Assembly (NCBI RefSeq): GCF_002251365.1
Contig: NZ_NPJH01000079.1
Coordinates: forward strand, 161,186 to 225,185
Length of the DNA stretch: 64,000 bases
Direction: 5' to 3'
DNA from: Prevotella sp. P3-122
GTDB lineage: Bacteria > Bacteroidota > Bacteroidia > Bacteroidales > Bacteroidaceae
In this document: positions 50,968-61,300 of the stretch, one piece after another
How the letters are laid out: each line of letters begins with the position of its first letter
How positions within the stretch are numbered: the first letter of the stretch is position 1
The notes under the pieces: model-generated
Told to the model about the DNA's origin: nothing
The model's database searches: none
Seen by the model: the letters and a program-made list of their open reading frames with translations, nothing else
Position numbers and translations under genes: made by a program

Positions 50968-51684
50968 TCAACTCTCTGATTTTCTCCGCTTTAGGATATA
51001 AGCCCTACCTCGGTCTGATATGATGTCGAAACTGCTTGTCTTGTCCAATTCGCGTTTCAATCTGCTTATCAAGGCATATAATGTCTCGCTGGCATCGTCC
51101 TTCTTTGGCCAGAGAGCATCACATATTTCATGCTTTGACAGGCGGTGGGAGCCGGAGGCGACAAACATCTCCATGAGTTGGCGCTGCATGGGAGTGAGAT
51201 GGGTTGCACTGAAACTATCCATCGTGATTGGTTGGCTTTGCCTTCTGCCCCTGAACGACAAGGCGAGCGAAAGCAATGCCATGACGGTGAGCCATGCAGA
51301 TAGCCTTTGGTCTGACAGGCTCCATATCATGGCAGCAGAGCACTTAGCCTCGGTATTGAACGTCACCTTCCATCGTCCTCTTTCGCGTCCTACGGTATAG
51401 GTGATAAAAGCCATCTCGCCCAACTGCTGATTACGAAGATGTCTGCGCAAAGTTTCGTCACCCACAGCGATAGTCATCATCTCTCCCTCTGTGCGGGCAA
51501 TGCTTCGATAGGCGCGTATAGAGTCTTGGCGCATTGTTTCCACACCCTTCTCGTTGATGGTCTTGGCGAGAGCCTGTTGCAGGTCACTCTCGATGTTTCT
51601 CTGTGCCTTGCGATAGCTCCCATAGCTTGTTGCCACGGCAGTGAGGCAAAGCACTATAAATATAAGTATCGGCAGTTTCTTCAT
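50968..51684 (-). CDS. membrane-anchored OmpR-type winged-helix regulator
   Basis: 238 residues. N-terminal membrane helix (LPILIFIVLCLTAVATSYG), a periplasmic-looking domain of about 100 residues (RKAQRNIESDLQQALAK ... GRWKVTFNTEAKC), a second helix (LSAWLTVMALLSLALSF), then a C-terminal OmpR/PhoB winged helix (LTPMQRQLMEMFVASGSHRLSKHEICDALWPKKDD, ETLYALISRLKREL). It would act as a one-component membrane regulator, like ToxR/CadC but with the DNA-binding part at the C-terminus. It is adjacent to the outer-membrane barrel gene, its likely target. Confidence 0.83.
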   Translation of the reverse strand: MKKLPILIFIVLCLTAVATSYGSYRKAQRNIESDLQQALAKTINEKGVETMRQDSIRAYRSIARTEGEMMTIAVGDETLRRHLRNQQLGEMAFITYTVGRERGRWKVTFNTEAKCSAAMIWSLSDQRLSAWLTVMALLSLALSFRGRRQSQPITMDSFSATHLTPMQRQLMEMFVASGSHRLSKHEICDALWPKKDDASETLYALISRLKRELDKTSSFDIISDRGRAYILKRRKSES

Positions 51685-51709
51685 ATTGTTATATCCTATA
51701 AATCAGATG

Positions 51710-53326
51710 TCATTCATACTTCTGCTCGTCGATGACCTTGCCTTCATTATCCACCGCACGCCAATGCACAATGTTTCGAGCCTCTGATGAAATAGTCACT
51801 CCGCATTTTGTTATTGTGCGTCCGTCGGCTTCGTAGGGAATGGCATAGCCCTTGGAGTCTATCTGGGCCAAGGCATTATCTATGGTGTCATCGACTTTCA
51901 GTTCGAGGACATAGATGTCGTTCTTGGTCTTTATTACCACATCGGCTCTACCGAGCACGCTCTTTACCTCAGTGTCCACCTTGCTGTTGAGCAAAGAGAA
52001 CACCACATACATCAGCAACTTGTAAAATGCCTCCTTTTTCTTCTTCGCCATCCACTCCTTGCGGGTGATGATGTCATAGGGCAAGGAGGCTATGTAGGAG
52101 CGGAGTTCGGTAAGTGCCGATGGCAGGTCGCCTTTTACCAAAGCACGGGCCATATCAAGGATGGTGGCATTCCTGTCCCAATCGGAGATATCCATCAAAT
52201 AGCTTGTCAAACTATACACCATGCCCTGACGCACCTCGTAGTTGGGGAAGTGAAGTGTGTAGGAATCCAGCAGCTTATCATAAGATGCAATGGTAAGATA
52301 GCCGCTCTGATAAAGCATCGGAACAGGAGTCGAAGCGCTTTCACATGGCACATTGAAATCCTCCAACGACATCTCCACCCCATCGAAATCGAGAGGGTTA
52401 AAGTTGGGGAAGTGTTTAAGATGTTCAATGAGCGATGCCGATGTACCCGACTCAAACCAGTAGTGTCTTGTAGCCTTGTCGTTGAGTGCATTCAAAAGAC
52501 TGTATGGGGCATATACATCCTGACTGTTTTCTGAGAAATGATATCCGTCATAGTTCTTTTTGAGCACGGCGTATGCCTCGCGGGCGCTAATGCCAAGACC
52601 TTCGGCATATTCCTCAACGCAAGGACGCAAGACGGTGTTGAGTTCTTCCTGGGTAATTCCACACAGACCTGAATACTCATCAAACATAGAAACTTGTTTC
52701 AAGTTGTTAAGCTCCGAGAAGATGCTCATCTGAGAAAACTTCGTTACTCCAGTGATAAAAACAAACTTAAGATATGCGCCCTCATCCTTCAGCACCTGGT
52801 AGAACTCACGTAGCATCATGCGCATTTCTTCCATTTGTTTTGTGTCGTAGAGCAATCGCATAACGGGAGCGTCGTATTCGTCGAGGATGACCACGACACG
52901 CTCGCCTGTCTTTTCACAAGCCCTATGAATCAAGCCACGGAAGCGGGCTCCTGGAGTTTCCTCCTCCGTATTACGCCCATAAAGTCTTTCGTAGTCGGCA
53001 ATAAAGTTTTCCAATTTTGATTTCGCCTCGCTCACTTTAAGATTCTTCAGTCCGCTCATTGTGAAATGCAGCACGGGATATGTCTTCCACTCCTTTTCCA
53101 TGTCCATAATATTCAGCCCCTCAAACAGTTCTTTCTTGCCTTGGAAATAAGCCTTGAAGGTGTTGCATAACAACGACTTGCCGAAACGGCGGGGACGGGC
53201 AAGAAAGACATATTTATATTTATCGACAAGGTCAAACATTATGTCTGTCTTGTCAACATACACTAAACCCTTTTGGCGAATCTCGGCAAACTGGTCGGTA
53301 TCTACAGGGTACTTGAATTTGCTCAT
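51710..53326 (-). CDS. AAA-ATPase with C-terminal PD-(D/E)XK nuclease-like domain
   Basis: 538 residues. PF09820-type ATPase: YVDKTDIMFDLVDKYKYVFLARPRRFGKSLL (Walker A ARPRRFGKS), Walker B VVVILDEYDAPV. The C-terminal PDDEXK_9-type domain carries the catalytic pattern GRADVVI ... DIYVLELKVD. Such genes are multicopy in Prevotella and Bacteroides genomes and behave like selfish or defence elements, but their function is unknown. A degraded relative lies at 44735-45495. Start ATG 53326; length is normal for the family. Confidence 0.92.
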   Translation of the reverse strand: MSKFKYPVDTDQFAEIRQKGLVYVDKTDIMFDLVDKYKYVFLARPRRFGKSLLCNTFKAYFQGKKELFEGLNIMDMEKEWKTYPVLHFTMSGLKNLKVSEAKSKLENFIADYERLYGRNTEEETPGARFRGLIHRACEKTGERVVVILDEYDAPVMRLLYDTKQMEEMRMMLREFYQVLKDEGAYLKFVFITGVTKFSQMSIFSELNNLKQVSMFDEYSGLCGITQEELNTVLRPCVEEYAEGLGISAREAYAVLKKNYDGYHFSENSQDVYAPYSLLNALNDKATRHYWFESGTSASLIEHLKHFPNFNPLDFDGVEMSLEDFNVPCESASTPVPMLYQSGYLTIASYDKLLDSYTLHFPNYEVRQGMVYSLTSYLMDISDWDRNATILDMARALVKGDLPSALTELRSYIASLPYDIITRKEWMAKKKKEAFYKLLMYVVFSLLNSKVDTEVKSVLGRADVVIKTKNDIYVLELKVDDTIDNALAQIDSKGYAIPYEADGRTITKCGVTISSEARNIVHWRAVDNEGKVIDEQKYE

Positions 53327-53440
53327 ATCATCTGCATTTTATCAAACAAACATTTTCATGCTGCAAAAAAACGAATTTATTATGGAATACGCAAGTATAA
53401 TATCCTAAAATATGTCAACAATGCGCAAGTTTGAAGAACC

Positions 53441-54331
53441 TCATCTTTCATTCCTATATGCAGACGGAGTCTTACCGGTATGCGACTTGAAGAAACGGAC
53501 GAAATGCTGGGGATATTCAAAGCCGAGACGACTGCTGATAATTGTAATGGTCAGCGCCTCATCATTAAGGAGTTGTTTGGCATAGGCAAGAACATGATCA
53601 GAGATGATGTCCTTGGCAGTACGCCCCGTTTCCACACGCACCAGATTGCCGAAATAGCCGTTAGACAGGCAGCATTTGTCTGCAAAATAAGCTACCGTTG
53701 GCAAACCGTCATGCAGGGCTTTTGTGGAGATATAATCGTCAAGTAGTTCTATGAATTTCTTTACCACAGAATGGTTTATCTCCTCGCGGGTTATGAACTG
53801 GCGGTCGTAGAAGCGGAGGCAATAGTTCAGCAGCAATTCTATGTTGGAGACGATAAGTTCGCGTGTATGCTTGTCGATGGCTCGGTGCAGTTCCTGCTCT
53901 ATCATCGCAAGCACACCCCGAAAGACTTCCACTTCCTGGGCGGAGAGATGTAAAGCCTCGGTACTGGAATAGCCGAAGAACTCGTAGCGGTTGATCTGCC
54001 TGCCTAATGCGGTGCGGTTGAGAAGGTCGGGATGGAACACCAAGGCCGTGAACTTGGCAAAAGGCACATCGGGGTTTGGTTCCACATTAACCACCTGCCC
54101 TGGGGCAAAGCTGGTCACGGTCATCTCGTCGAAGTCGTAGGGTGTGCGACCGTAAGAGAGCTTGCATCCCTTGTTCTCCTTGAGATAGATGGCATAAACG
54201 CCATAGTGCATCACACACTCCTTGATGTGCTCCGTATTCTCCACATGCACCACGCTCACCAAGGGATGAAGTGTCTCCACCCCCTGATAGTCGTTGAAGT
54301 CTTGTATGGTATTGATAAAAATCTCTTCCAT
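53441..54331 (-). CDS. AraC-family transcriptional regulator
   Basis: 296 residues. The N-terminal part is a cupin-like sensor (MHYGVYAIYLKENKGCKLSYGRTPYDFDEMTV). The C-terminal double HTH is recognisable in TVAYFADKCCLSNGYFGNLVRVETGRTAKDIISDHVLAYAKQLLN and TITIISSRLGFEYPQHFVRFFKSHTGKTPSAYR. It follows the flavodoxin gene by 1 bp, so it is cotranscribed with the redox cluster and probably regulates it. Confidence 0.93.
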   Translation of the reverse strand: MEEIFINTIQDFNDYQGVETLHPLVSVVHVENTEHIKECVMHYGVYAIYLKENKGCKLSYGRTPYDFDEMTVTSFAPGQVVNVEPNPDVPFAKFTALVFHPDLLNRTALGRQINRYEFFGYSSTEALHLSAQEVEVFRGVLAMIEQELHRAIDKHTRELIVSNIELLLNYCLRFYDRQFITREEINHSVVKKFIELLDDYISTKALHDGLPTVAYFADKCCLSNGYFGNLVRVETGRTAKDIISDHVLAYAKQLLNDEALTITIISSRLGFEYPQHFVRFFKSHTGKTPSAYRNER

Positions 54332-54332
54332 A

Positions 54333-54899
54333 TTATTTTATTGTTTCTGAAACCCAAGCTTCCATCTCTTTCTCACTGACATGATTCAGCAGCTTACCTG
54401 TCTGCCACTTGATGTTTGGATAAGACTGTTTCAGTACGGCAACACTGTTGGCGATGGTGCTGCTTCCGGACGTTGCAAAAGGAATCACAGTCTTGCCTGC
54501 CAAGTTTGCTGTTTCAATGAATGTGTTGACTGTTCTTGGTGCGAGGTCCCACCATATAGGATAGCCCAGAAAGACGTAGTCATACTTACTCACATCCACA
54601 GAAACGGCTTTTATTTCAGGCCGCGCCTTAGGATTATTCATCTCTACCGAACTACGCGACTGTTTGTTTGTCCAGTCGAGGTCGGCACTGGAATATGGTT
54701 TCGCCGAAGCTATCTCACAGATGTCGGCATCAGCGATTTTTGCAATTTGCTTTGCCACTTGCCTTGTTGTTCCCGTTGCCGAGAAATACACTACCAATAC
54801 TTTTTTCTTTTCCATGATGTTTTGGGATTTGTTTTGTGAACAAGCCGATGCCGCAAACACTGTCAGCACAGCCAAAAGCAAGTATTTCAGATGATTCAT
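54333..54899 (-). CDS. flavodoxin-like protein with lipoprotein signal
   Basis: 188 residues. Signal with lipobox VFAASAC, then VLVVYFSATGTTRQVAKQIA, the FMN-phosphate loop of flavodoxins, and FLGYPIWWDLAPRTVNTF plus PFATSGSSTIANSV for the flavin ring. A lipid-anchored exported flavodoxin is unusual. An internal ATG (MEKKKVLVV) would give a cytoplasmic form. It lies 1 bp from araC and 18 bp from the cupin/CMD gene. Confidence 0.88.
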   Translation of the reverse strand: MNHLKYLLLAVLTVFAASACSQNKSQNIMEKKKVLVVYFSATGTTRQVAKQIAKIADADICEIASAKPYSSADLDWTNKQSRSSVEMNNPKARPEIKAVSVDVSKYDYVFLGYPIWWDLAPRTVNTFIETANLAGKTVIPFATSGSSTIANSVAVLKQSYPNIKWQTGKLLNHVSEKEMEAWVSETIK

Positions 54900-54917
54900 A
54901 ATGCAAAGTTATCGTGA

Positions 54918-55748
54918 TTATTTTCCTTTGACCTTCTCATACTCAGCGTCGGATACCGGTTCCAGCCACTCATTGGATGCGTTCTCTCCCTCTATCTCAA
55001 AGGCGAGATGAGCGAACCAACTGTCGGCAGCGGCTCCATGCCAATGCTTCACGCCGGCAGGGATGTGAATGACCGTCCCCGGGAGAATCTCCTGTGCAGG
55101 CTTTCCCCATTCCTGATACCAACCACGTCCAGCCACACCGATAAGCATCTGTCCTCCGCCTTTTGTGGCATGGTGGATGTGCCAGTTGTTGCGGCAACCA
55201 GGTTCGAAGGTGACATTGGCAATGGGAACCTGCTCGCCGGAAATACGTGCCAGATAACTGTTGCCCTTGAAATACTGGGCATAGGCAGTGTTGGGTTCGC
55301 CAATGGGGAAAATCATCTCTTGTTGGAAACGAGTCTTCGCATCTTCCAGCGAGGTGTCTTCTTTCCAGACATCCTTAGCCTGACGAAAAGCCGCCCATGC
55401 CTTGGGCCATCCTGCATAGAAAGCGATATGTGTGATGATTTCCGATATTTCCGTTCTTGTGATGCCGTTCTTCTTCGCCTCCTGCAAGTGGTAGGTTAGT
55501 GATGAGTCGGTGATGCCCTGACTAATTAGTGAGGTGAGAGTGACAAGGCTGCGGTCGCGAAGGCTTAGCAGGTCGTTGCGGCTCCACACTTCGCCAAAGA
55601 GAATGTCGTCGTTGAGCCGGGCAAACTCAGGGGCAAACTCGCCCAACTGCGTGCGGCCTGCCGTCTGTACTATTTTCTTCTGTGCCATAACGTTTAGTGT
55701 CGTTATTGTTATGAATGATATGAATATGATAAAACGTGTCATTCGCAT
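54918..55748 (-). CDS. carboxymuconolactone decarboxylase-like + cupin fusion, exported
   Basis: 276 residues. Signal peptide FITITTLNVMAQ. Residues 30-125 are CMD/AhpD-like (SRNDLLSLRDRSLVTLTSLISQGI, ISEIITHIAFYAGWPKAWAAF) but with no CxxC, so peroxidase activity is unlikely. Residues 160-265 form a cupin (NVTFEPGCRNNWHIHHATKGGGQMLIGVAG, PGTVIHIPAGVKHWHGAA) with a full set of metal His. It probably processes a small carbonyl or quinone compound. Confidence 0.9.
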   Translation of the reverse strand: MRMTRFIIFISFITITTLNVMAQKKIVQTAGRTQLGEFAPEFARLNDDILFGEVWSRNDLLSLRDRSLVTLTSLISQGITDSSLTYHLQEAKKNGITRTEISEIITHIAFYAGWPKAWAAFRQAKDVWKEDTSLEDAKTRFQQEMIFPIGEPNTAYAQYFKGNSYLARISGEQVPIANVTFEPGCRNNWHIHHATKGGGQMLIGVAGRGWYQEWGKPAQEILPGTVIHIPAGVKHWHGAAADSWFAHLAFEIEGENASNEWLEPVSDAEYEKVKGK

Positions 55749-55771
55749 ACTGTAATAATCCCCCCTCGCTG

Positions 55772-56308
55772 TCAGACCCCTTTACCCATTTCATAGGCCT
55801 GCATCAGGCTGGCGTTGCCTTCAATATCTCTCGCATCGGTTACGCCTCCGCAGAAGAGATGTCCCTTGAGTGAAGACTTGCCGTAGCAGTCAATCCAACC
55901 TGTCAGACCAATCTCGGCACGTCGGGGAGTATCCTCTTCAGCTTCGGCAGCTGTGGTGAGCAGATAGATGTCGCGGAAACGGTAGTTTTTCCGGTACATA
56001 GCATTCATGCGGTCGATGAGAGTCTTCATCTGTCCGCTCATCTCATAATAGTATATAGGTGTTGCCCAGCAGACCACATCGGCATTCAGCACCTTCGCCA
56101 TAATGTCAGGCACATCGTCCTTGAACACACATGCACCCGTTTTCTGACAACTCAGGCAACCCACACAAAACTTGATTTCCTTTCCACGAAGGGAAATCTT
56201 CTCTACCTCATTGCCCGATGCCTTGGCACCTTCAGCAAACTTTTCTGCCAGCATATCGCTGTTAGACCCAGCACGAAGGCTGGTGGAAATAACTATTACC
56301 TTTTTCAT
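55772..56308 (-). CDS. NADPH-dependent FMN reductase / iron-sulfur flavoprotein-like
   Basis: 178 residues. Flavodoxin-like fold: VIVISTSLRAGSNSDMLAEKFAEGA (FMN phosphate loop), then the Cys cluster CVGCLSCQKTGACVFKDD, then ADVVCWATPIYYYEMSGQMKTLIDRM. The Cys spacing is that of the iron-sulfur flavoprotein branch. It would reduce quinones or nitro compounds. It is followed by the araC-regulated genes downstream and preceded by dxs. Confidence 0.9.
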   Translation of the reverse strand: MKKVIVISTSLRAGSNSDMLAEKFAEGAKASGNEVEKISLRGKEIKFCVGCLSCQKTGACVFKDDVPDIMAKVLNADVVCWATPIYYYEMSGQMKTLIDRMNAMYRKNYRFRDIYLLTTAAEAEEDTPRRAEIGLTGWIDCYGKSSLKGHLFCGGVTDARDIEGNASLMQAYEMGKGV

Positions 56309-56366
56309 CTTTTGCTTATGCTAAAATTTATATAACCATTACCATTCACTCTTCTTTCATTACTTT

Positions 56367-58133
56367 TTATCGGATAATCTTTAAAACATCCTCTACGATT
56401 TGCTCATCCAGCAGACGATTGTCGCTGAGTAATTGTTGCAGGTCGAAGCGGTCGTAGAGATCTTTCTTGATGCCACCAACCAGCACTTTCATGTCGGATG
56501 TGCTGTAATAAGAGGCGATGCGTTCACCGAATCCGCCATCCTTCGAGCCGTCTTCAAGAGTCACAACAAGCCTGTGGCTTGCCTTGAGAGCCTCCAGTGT
56601 GCCGGCATCTACTGCATTCAGGTAACGAGGATTGATAAGCGTAGCATCGATGCCTTGCTCTGACAGCAGACGAGCCACATTCTCACCCTTCTGATAGAAT
56701 GATCCGGCAGCAATGATTGCCACTTCAGAACCTTTATGCATCACTTTATAGCGTGACTCATAACAATACTCCGTATCAACCGTTTCGGTAGTGTGAACTA
56801 CGCCATTGCTTGGGACACGGATGGCGATAGGTTTCTTGTCCTGAATGATGGCCCAGCGAAGCATGGCAAAGTATTCCTCACAGGTGGTCGGGGCAAGATA
56901 TATAAGTCCTGGAATACTGCACAGCATAGGTATATCGAACAGACAGATGTGGGTGATGTCATTCATCGTACCTGCACCTCCCCAAACCACATTGATTACA
57001 GCAGGATTGGAGTTGATGCAAAGGTCTTGCGCTATCTGGTCGTATGTGCGCTGGATGAAGGTGCTGTAAACCGTCCAGACGGGACGAAGACCACCCTTTG
57101 CCATACCGCTTGCCATGGCGCAAGCCTGTTCCTCGGCAATGCCCATGTCGATGTGTTGCTTGCCTGCCTCTTTACGCTTGTCTGGAGAAAAGCCTGCGGC
57201 TGCAGGAGTTCCTGCTGTGACTGCGATGAGTGTAGGATCGTTCTTCATCTCACGGAGCATCCAGTTGCTGTAGAGTTCTTCATAGCTCTCTGCACTATTA
57301 GCACTATTTGAACTTCTTGAACCATCTTCTACGTTGAATGGCGCACCCCAATGCCATGCTTCCTTATTATCGATAGCAGGTTGGAAACCATGTCCTTTCT
57401 CCGTATGAATGTGTACGACCGTTGGCTTGTCTGTATCCTTGACCGACTGGAACACCTCGATCAGTTTCTGCAGGTCATTGCCTTCTTCCAGGTATTTGTA
57501 TTCAAATCCCCACGCCTTGAACCAGTTGTGCTGGCACTCTCCATTGCTTTCCCTAAGGGCACGAAGATTCTTGTAGATGCCACCATGATTCTCTGCAATT
57601 GACATCTCGTTGTCATTCACCACGATGATGATGCCTGTGCCCAATTCCGATGCCTCATCAATCCCCTCAAGAGCCTCGCCGCCTGAGAGCGAACCGTCAC
57701 CTATGATGGCAATGATGTTCTCACTGGTTCCCTTGATGTCGCGAGCCTTCTGCAAGCCTGTAGCCAGACTTACGGATGTGGAAGTATGACCCACTTCAAA
57801 GTTGTCATACACAGGACTTTCGGCTGGCGAAGAATATCCGCTGATGGCGTTCATGTCGTCCACGTCGCCCAGAAAACCCGATGCACGACCAGTAAGCACC
57901 TTGTGAGGATAGCATTGGTGTGAAACGTCAAACACAAACTTGTCCTCTGGTGCGTTGAATACATAATGCAGAGCCACCGTTGCCTCCACGAAACCCAGGT
58001 TAGGTCCTACATGTCCACCATGCTTACTAACACGGTTCAATACGGCAGTACGTGTCTCTTCTGCCACAACTTTCAATGCCTCCAAATCCAGCTGTTTCAA
58101 GTCGGCTGGCGACTGTATCTTTTCTATATACAT
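56367..58133 (-). CDS. dxs: 1-deoxy-D-xylulose-5-phosphate synthase
   Basis: 588 residues from ATG 58133. A frame starting at 58160 lies inside the -7 box and is rejected. TPP-binding GDGSLSGGEALEG ... VVNDNEMSIAENHGG, HIHTEKGHGFQPA, the transketolase pyrimidine domain (GIAEEQACAMASGMAKGGLRPVWTVYSTF) and the C-terminal domain are all present. It is shorter than canonical Dxs (about 620-640), and the N-terminal part is compact (LKQLDLEALKVVAEETRTAV). This may be a second, accessory DXS in a stress cluster. Confidence 0.88.
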   Translation of the reverse strand: MYIEKIQSPADLKQLDLEALKVVAEETRTAVLNRVSKHGGHVGPNLGFVEATVALHYVFNAPEDKFVFDVSHQCYPHKVLTGRASGFLGDVDDMNAISGYSSPAESPVYDNFEVGHTSTSVSLATGLQKARDIKGTSENIIAIIGDGSLSGGEALEGIDEASELGTGIIIVVNDNEMSIAENHGGIYKNLRALRESNGECQHNWFKAWGFEYKYLEEGNDLQKLIEVFQSVKDTDKPTVVHIHTEKGHGFQPAIDNKEAWHWGAPFNVEDGSRSSNSANSAESYEELYSNWMLREMKNDPTLIAVTAGTPAAAGFSPDKRKEAGKQHIDMGIAEEQACAMASGMAKGGLRPVWTVYSTFIQRTYDQIAQDLCINSNPAVINVVWGGAGTMNDITHICLFDIPMLCSIPGLIYLAPTTCEEYFAMLRWAIIQDKKPIAIRVPSNGVVHTTETVDTEYCYESRYKVMHKGSEVAIIAAGSFYQKGENVARLLSEQGIDATLINPRYLNAVDAGTLEALKASHRLVVTLEDGSKDGGFGERIASYYSTSDMKVLVGGIKKDLYDRFDLQQLLSDNRLLDEQIVEDVLKIIR

Positions 58134-58157
58134 TGTATTTTGTTTTAAATTCGAGTA

Positions 58158-58165
58158 CAAAGGTA
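58158..58165 (-). promoter_or_regulatory. -7 box of dxs
   Basis: TACCTTTG followed by TACT on the minus strand, about 25 bp before ATG 58133. The 58166-58337 gap beyond it shows no gene. Confidence 0.65.
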
Positions 58166-58337
58166 CTCACATTATTTATATTCTGACATACCTGATTTTG
58201 GGGAGTTATAACCATTTTTTAGGTTTTCATCGCCGTCGTTGCTATGAGGAATTACGTCTGCTATACTCTGTCTGTAATCAGAAATGAATTAAGCAGACCC
58301 TAATTTAATATTATGAAACACCCCCAAATTCCACTAT

Positions 58338-61300
58338 TCAGTCTCTTTTTATTACAGAGAAGTGGTATTTCCCGGATTGAAGTTCAAGCATAGCATAGCC
58401 TCTATCAAATTTTATATCAACAATACCTTTTGATCCTTTACCAATTATTCGGCCTCCTTCACAAATATCTTTTAGTCGATGTGCAGGGAGAATCAATGTT
58501 GTGGTTGTATTTGAAGGTACTGTTATTTCATATTCTGTTCGACCGGACTCAACAGTCCATCCACTCTCTATTCTTCCATACGGTGAGTCGTAGTGACCTT
58601 TTGCATATTTTAGTTTTCCTGTTGGGTCAACCTCCGGTTTAATTATAAAGTGCTTGAATCCTGGCGAAGTTTCATCACGTCTTATACCAAGAGAATAGTT
58701 GATTAACCAAGCCCCAACGGCTCCAAAAGAATAGTGATTGAATGAGTTCATGCGATTGTTCCCGCCAAACCCGTTGGAGTGAGTGTATGAATTCAACCTT
58801 TCCCAAATTGTCGTAGCACCTTGCTTCACTGGGTAGAGCCAGGAAGGATACTGCTCGTTGAGGAGAAGATTATAAGCGATGTCACTCCTTCCACCGTCAG
58901 ACAGGGCCTTGCTAATCCATGCAGTACCGATAAATCCTGTCAACAAAGCGTATGGAGCGCATACAGAACCATTATCCATGGTGCCTTGCCGTTCAATAGT
59001 TTCTGCCAGGTTAGAGACACAATTGTTGTAAGTTTTTCCATCCAACACACCAAGGGCGATAGGCAATACATACGATGTCTGTGTATCGACAAGTTGTCCC
59101 TTTCTCCTTCCTCCAAATCCAGAAGATATTGTTTTTCCTGTTGCCTGTTCAAGGTATGTGTTGTTAAAGAACGCTATTCTTTCCTGTCGCTTGTCCGCAA
59201 AGTATTTCTCGTCGTCTGCTTTCCCAAGGAGAGCCGCGGTTTTTCGCATTATGTCCAAGTCATATATCAAGTATGCTTCCCAAAACAGCGACTTGTCGTT
59301 TTTCTCGTCTTCAAGCCCCAGCCAGTCGCCGAGATCGCCCCATGCGTTGTCCTGTACGATAATGTTGGTTTGGGGGTCTATTGTCTTTTTAAATATAAAA
59401 TCAATGTATTTCTTCATCGCGTCATAATGTTCTTCCAGCATCCTTTTGTCATTGTATTGCTGATAGCTCTCCCAGGCTACTGTTATGGCCGCACTTCCCC
59501 AAAGAAGCCCACCAAATCCTCCACCAAGAGGAGCTATGTCGGGCATTCGTCCGTCCGCACGCTGCACGTCCCTCATGGATTGCAGATACCTGCGCAGAAA
59601 CTGGGGAATGGATGCCATATAGGAAGCAGTTCGTGAGAATACAGAAATGTCGCCTGCCCATCCAAGCCTTTCGTTTCGTTGTGGGCAGTCTGTTGGTATT
59701 GAGACGAAATTTCCGAGTGTTGACCACGTTATGTTGCTCCACAACTTGTTGACGAGCTCCGACGATGTTTCATATTGAGCATCTATGCCTTTGATTGAAC
59801 TGAGCACTATCCCCTCTACATTGTCCAAGGGAAGTTCTTCTTCTATGCCTGAAATTTCAATGTATCTGTAGCCATGATTGGTAAATAACGGTTTAAATGT
59901 TTCTTCTCCACCTTTAGCAATATAAATATCCTGCGCCATGGCCGCCCTGATATTCTCAAGCATTAATGTACCTTCCTTTCCTTCATATTCAGGCAGTTCG
60001 GGATATAATATCTCCGCGTAGCGGAAACGTATTTTTGTGCCTGGCGTAAGCCCTGAAAACTTTATCTGCGGAACACCCACCATGTTCTGACCCATATCAT
60101 ATATGAACGATTTCGGCGTTGTCCTCTTTACTGCTTGTGCCCTGATGGTTCTGTTTTTGCTTATTGTCTGGCCATACTGGGCAACAAGTCTAAAATGACT
60201 GTAATCATCAACAGCAGGCCCATTGCCCCAACCCGTCGAACTGACATGCCCTATGGTAGGAATCACTACTGCTTGTTTCCATGTGGCGTCAGCATAGCCT
60301 GATGTGGTCCAGAGGGAATCGTCTTTCCTTGCATCATACACCTCACCTTGAAACAAACTACTGTAAATCAAAGCACCATCAACAGAATATTTCCAGCTAT
60401 GCGGATCAGTAACAATGTTTTCAACACTTCCGTCCTTGTAATATATTGTCAACTTTGCCAATAGTGACAAACGGTCGCCGAAATAGTTCCAATTCTGACC
60501 TTCGAATGTAGCGCCTCCGCTCCACCATCCTTCGCCCAAAATAGCTCCGATGGCGTTCTCCCCCACCTTCAGCATGGGGGTGACATCGTAAATCTGATAA
60601 AGATGTGTCCTGTTGTACTGTGTTATACCTGGATTAAGCCAATCGTCACCAACCCTTTGTCCATTGACATAAAACTCATATACGCCTCTTGACGTAACAT
60701 AAAGTCTCGCCTTGGCTATTTCCTGGTGTATCGTAAGGGCTCTTCTCAGTCGTGGCATTGTATGAATAGAAGGGTCAGTCATTACAAACAATCCTACTCC
60801 ACATGTGTCGAGGCTTGCGACCTTTCCGATCTTCCCCGATGGCGAACGATAATTAGATATTACAAAATCTGAAAACCTTGCCTTTTGTCCTTTCTCTAAA
60901 TATACTCCAACTTCGCCAAGAACGGGAAAGGCAATAAAATCTCCTCCCTGTCCCAACGGATTCAGGTTGGCACGTCCTAAATGTTTACCATCTATCTTGA
61001 TGTTTGTGTCACCAAGATTTGACGACAGTTCTATTCTGTGTGAACCAAAGACATTGTCATTGTTCACAATCCCGTCAGGTATTTCCACCGACCATATTCT
61101 TTTTTCGCCTGTTTCTTTGTCGCCATATCCTTTGCGAAAGATGTTCAGATGCGCCAGTTCTCCATTTTCAACTCTTGAAGCATCAAGTTCAACCCTAATA
61201 TAAGTTGAATCTATCTTGTTCTTGATTCCCATAATATTGAGGTGCGAATCGAGCAGTCTTTCGTCGTTACCACCATAAAGAATTGAGGCCTTTGTCGAAT

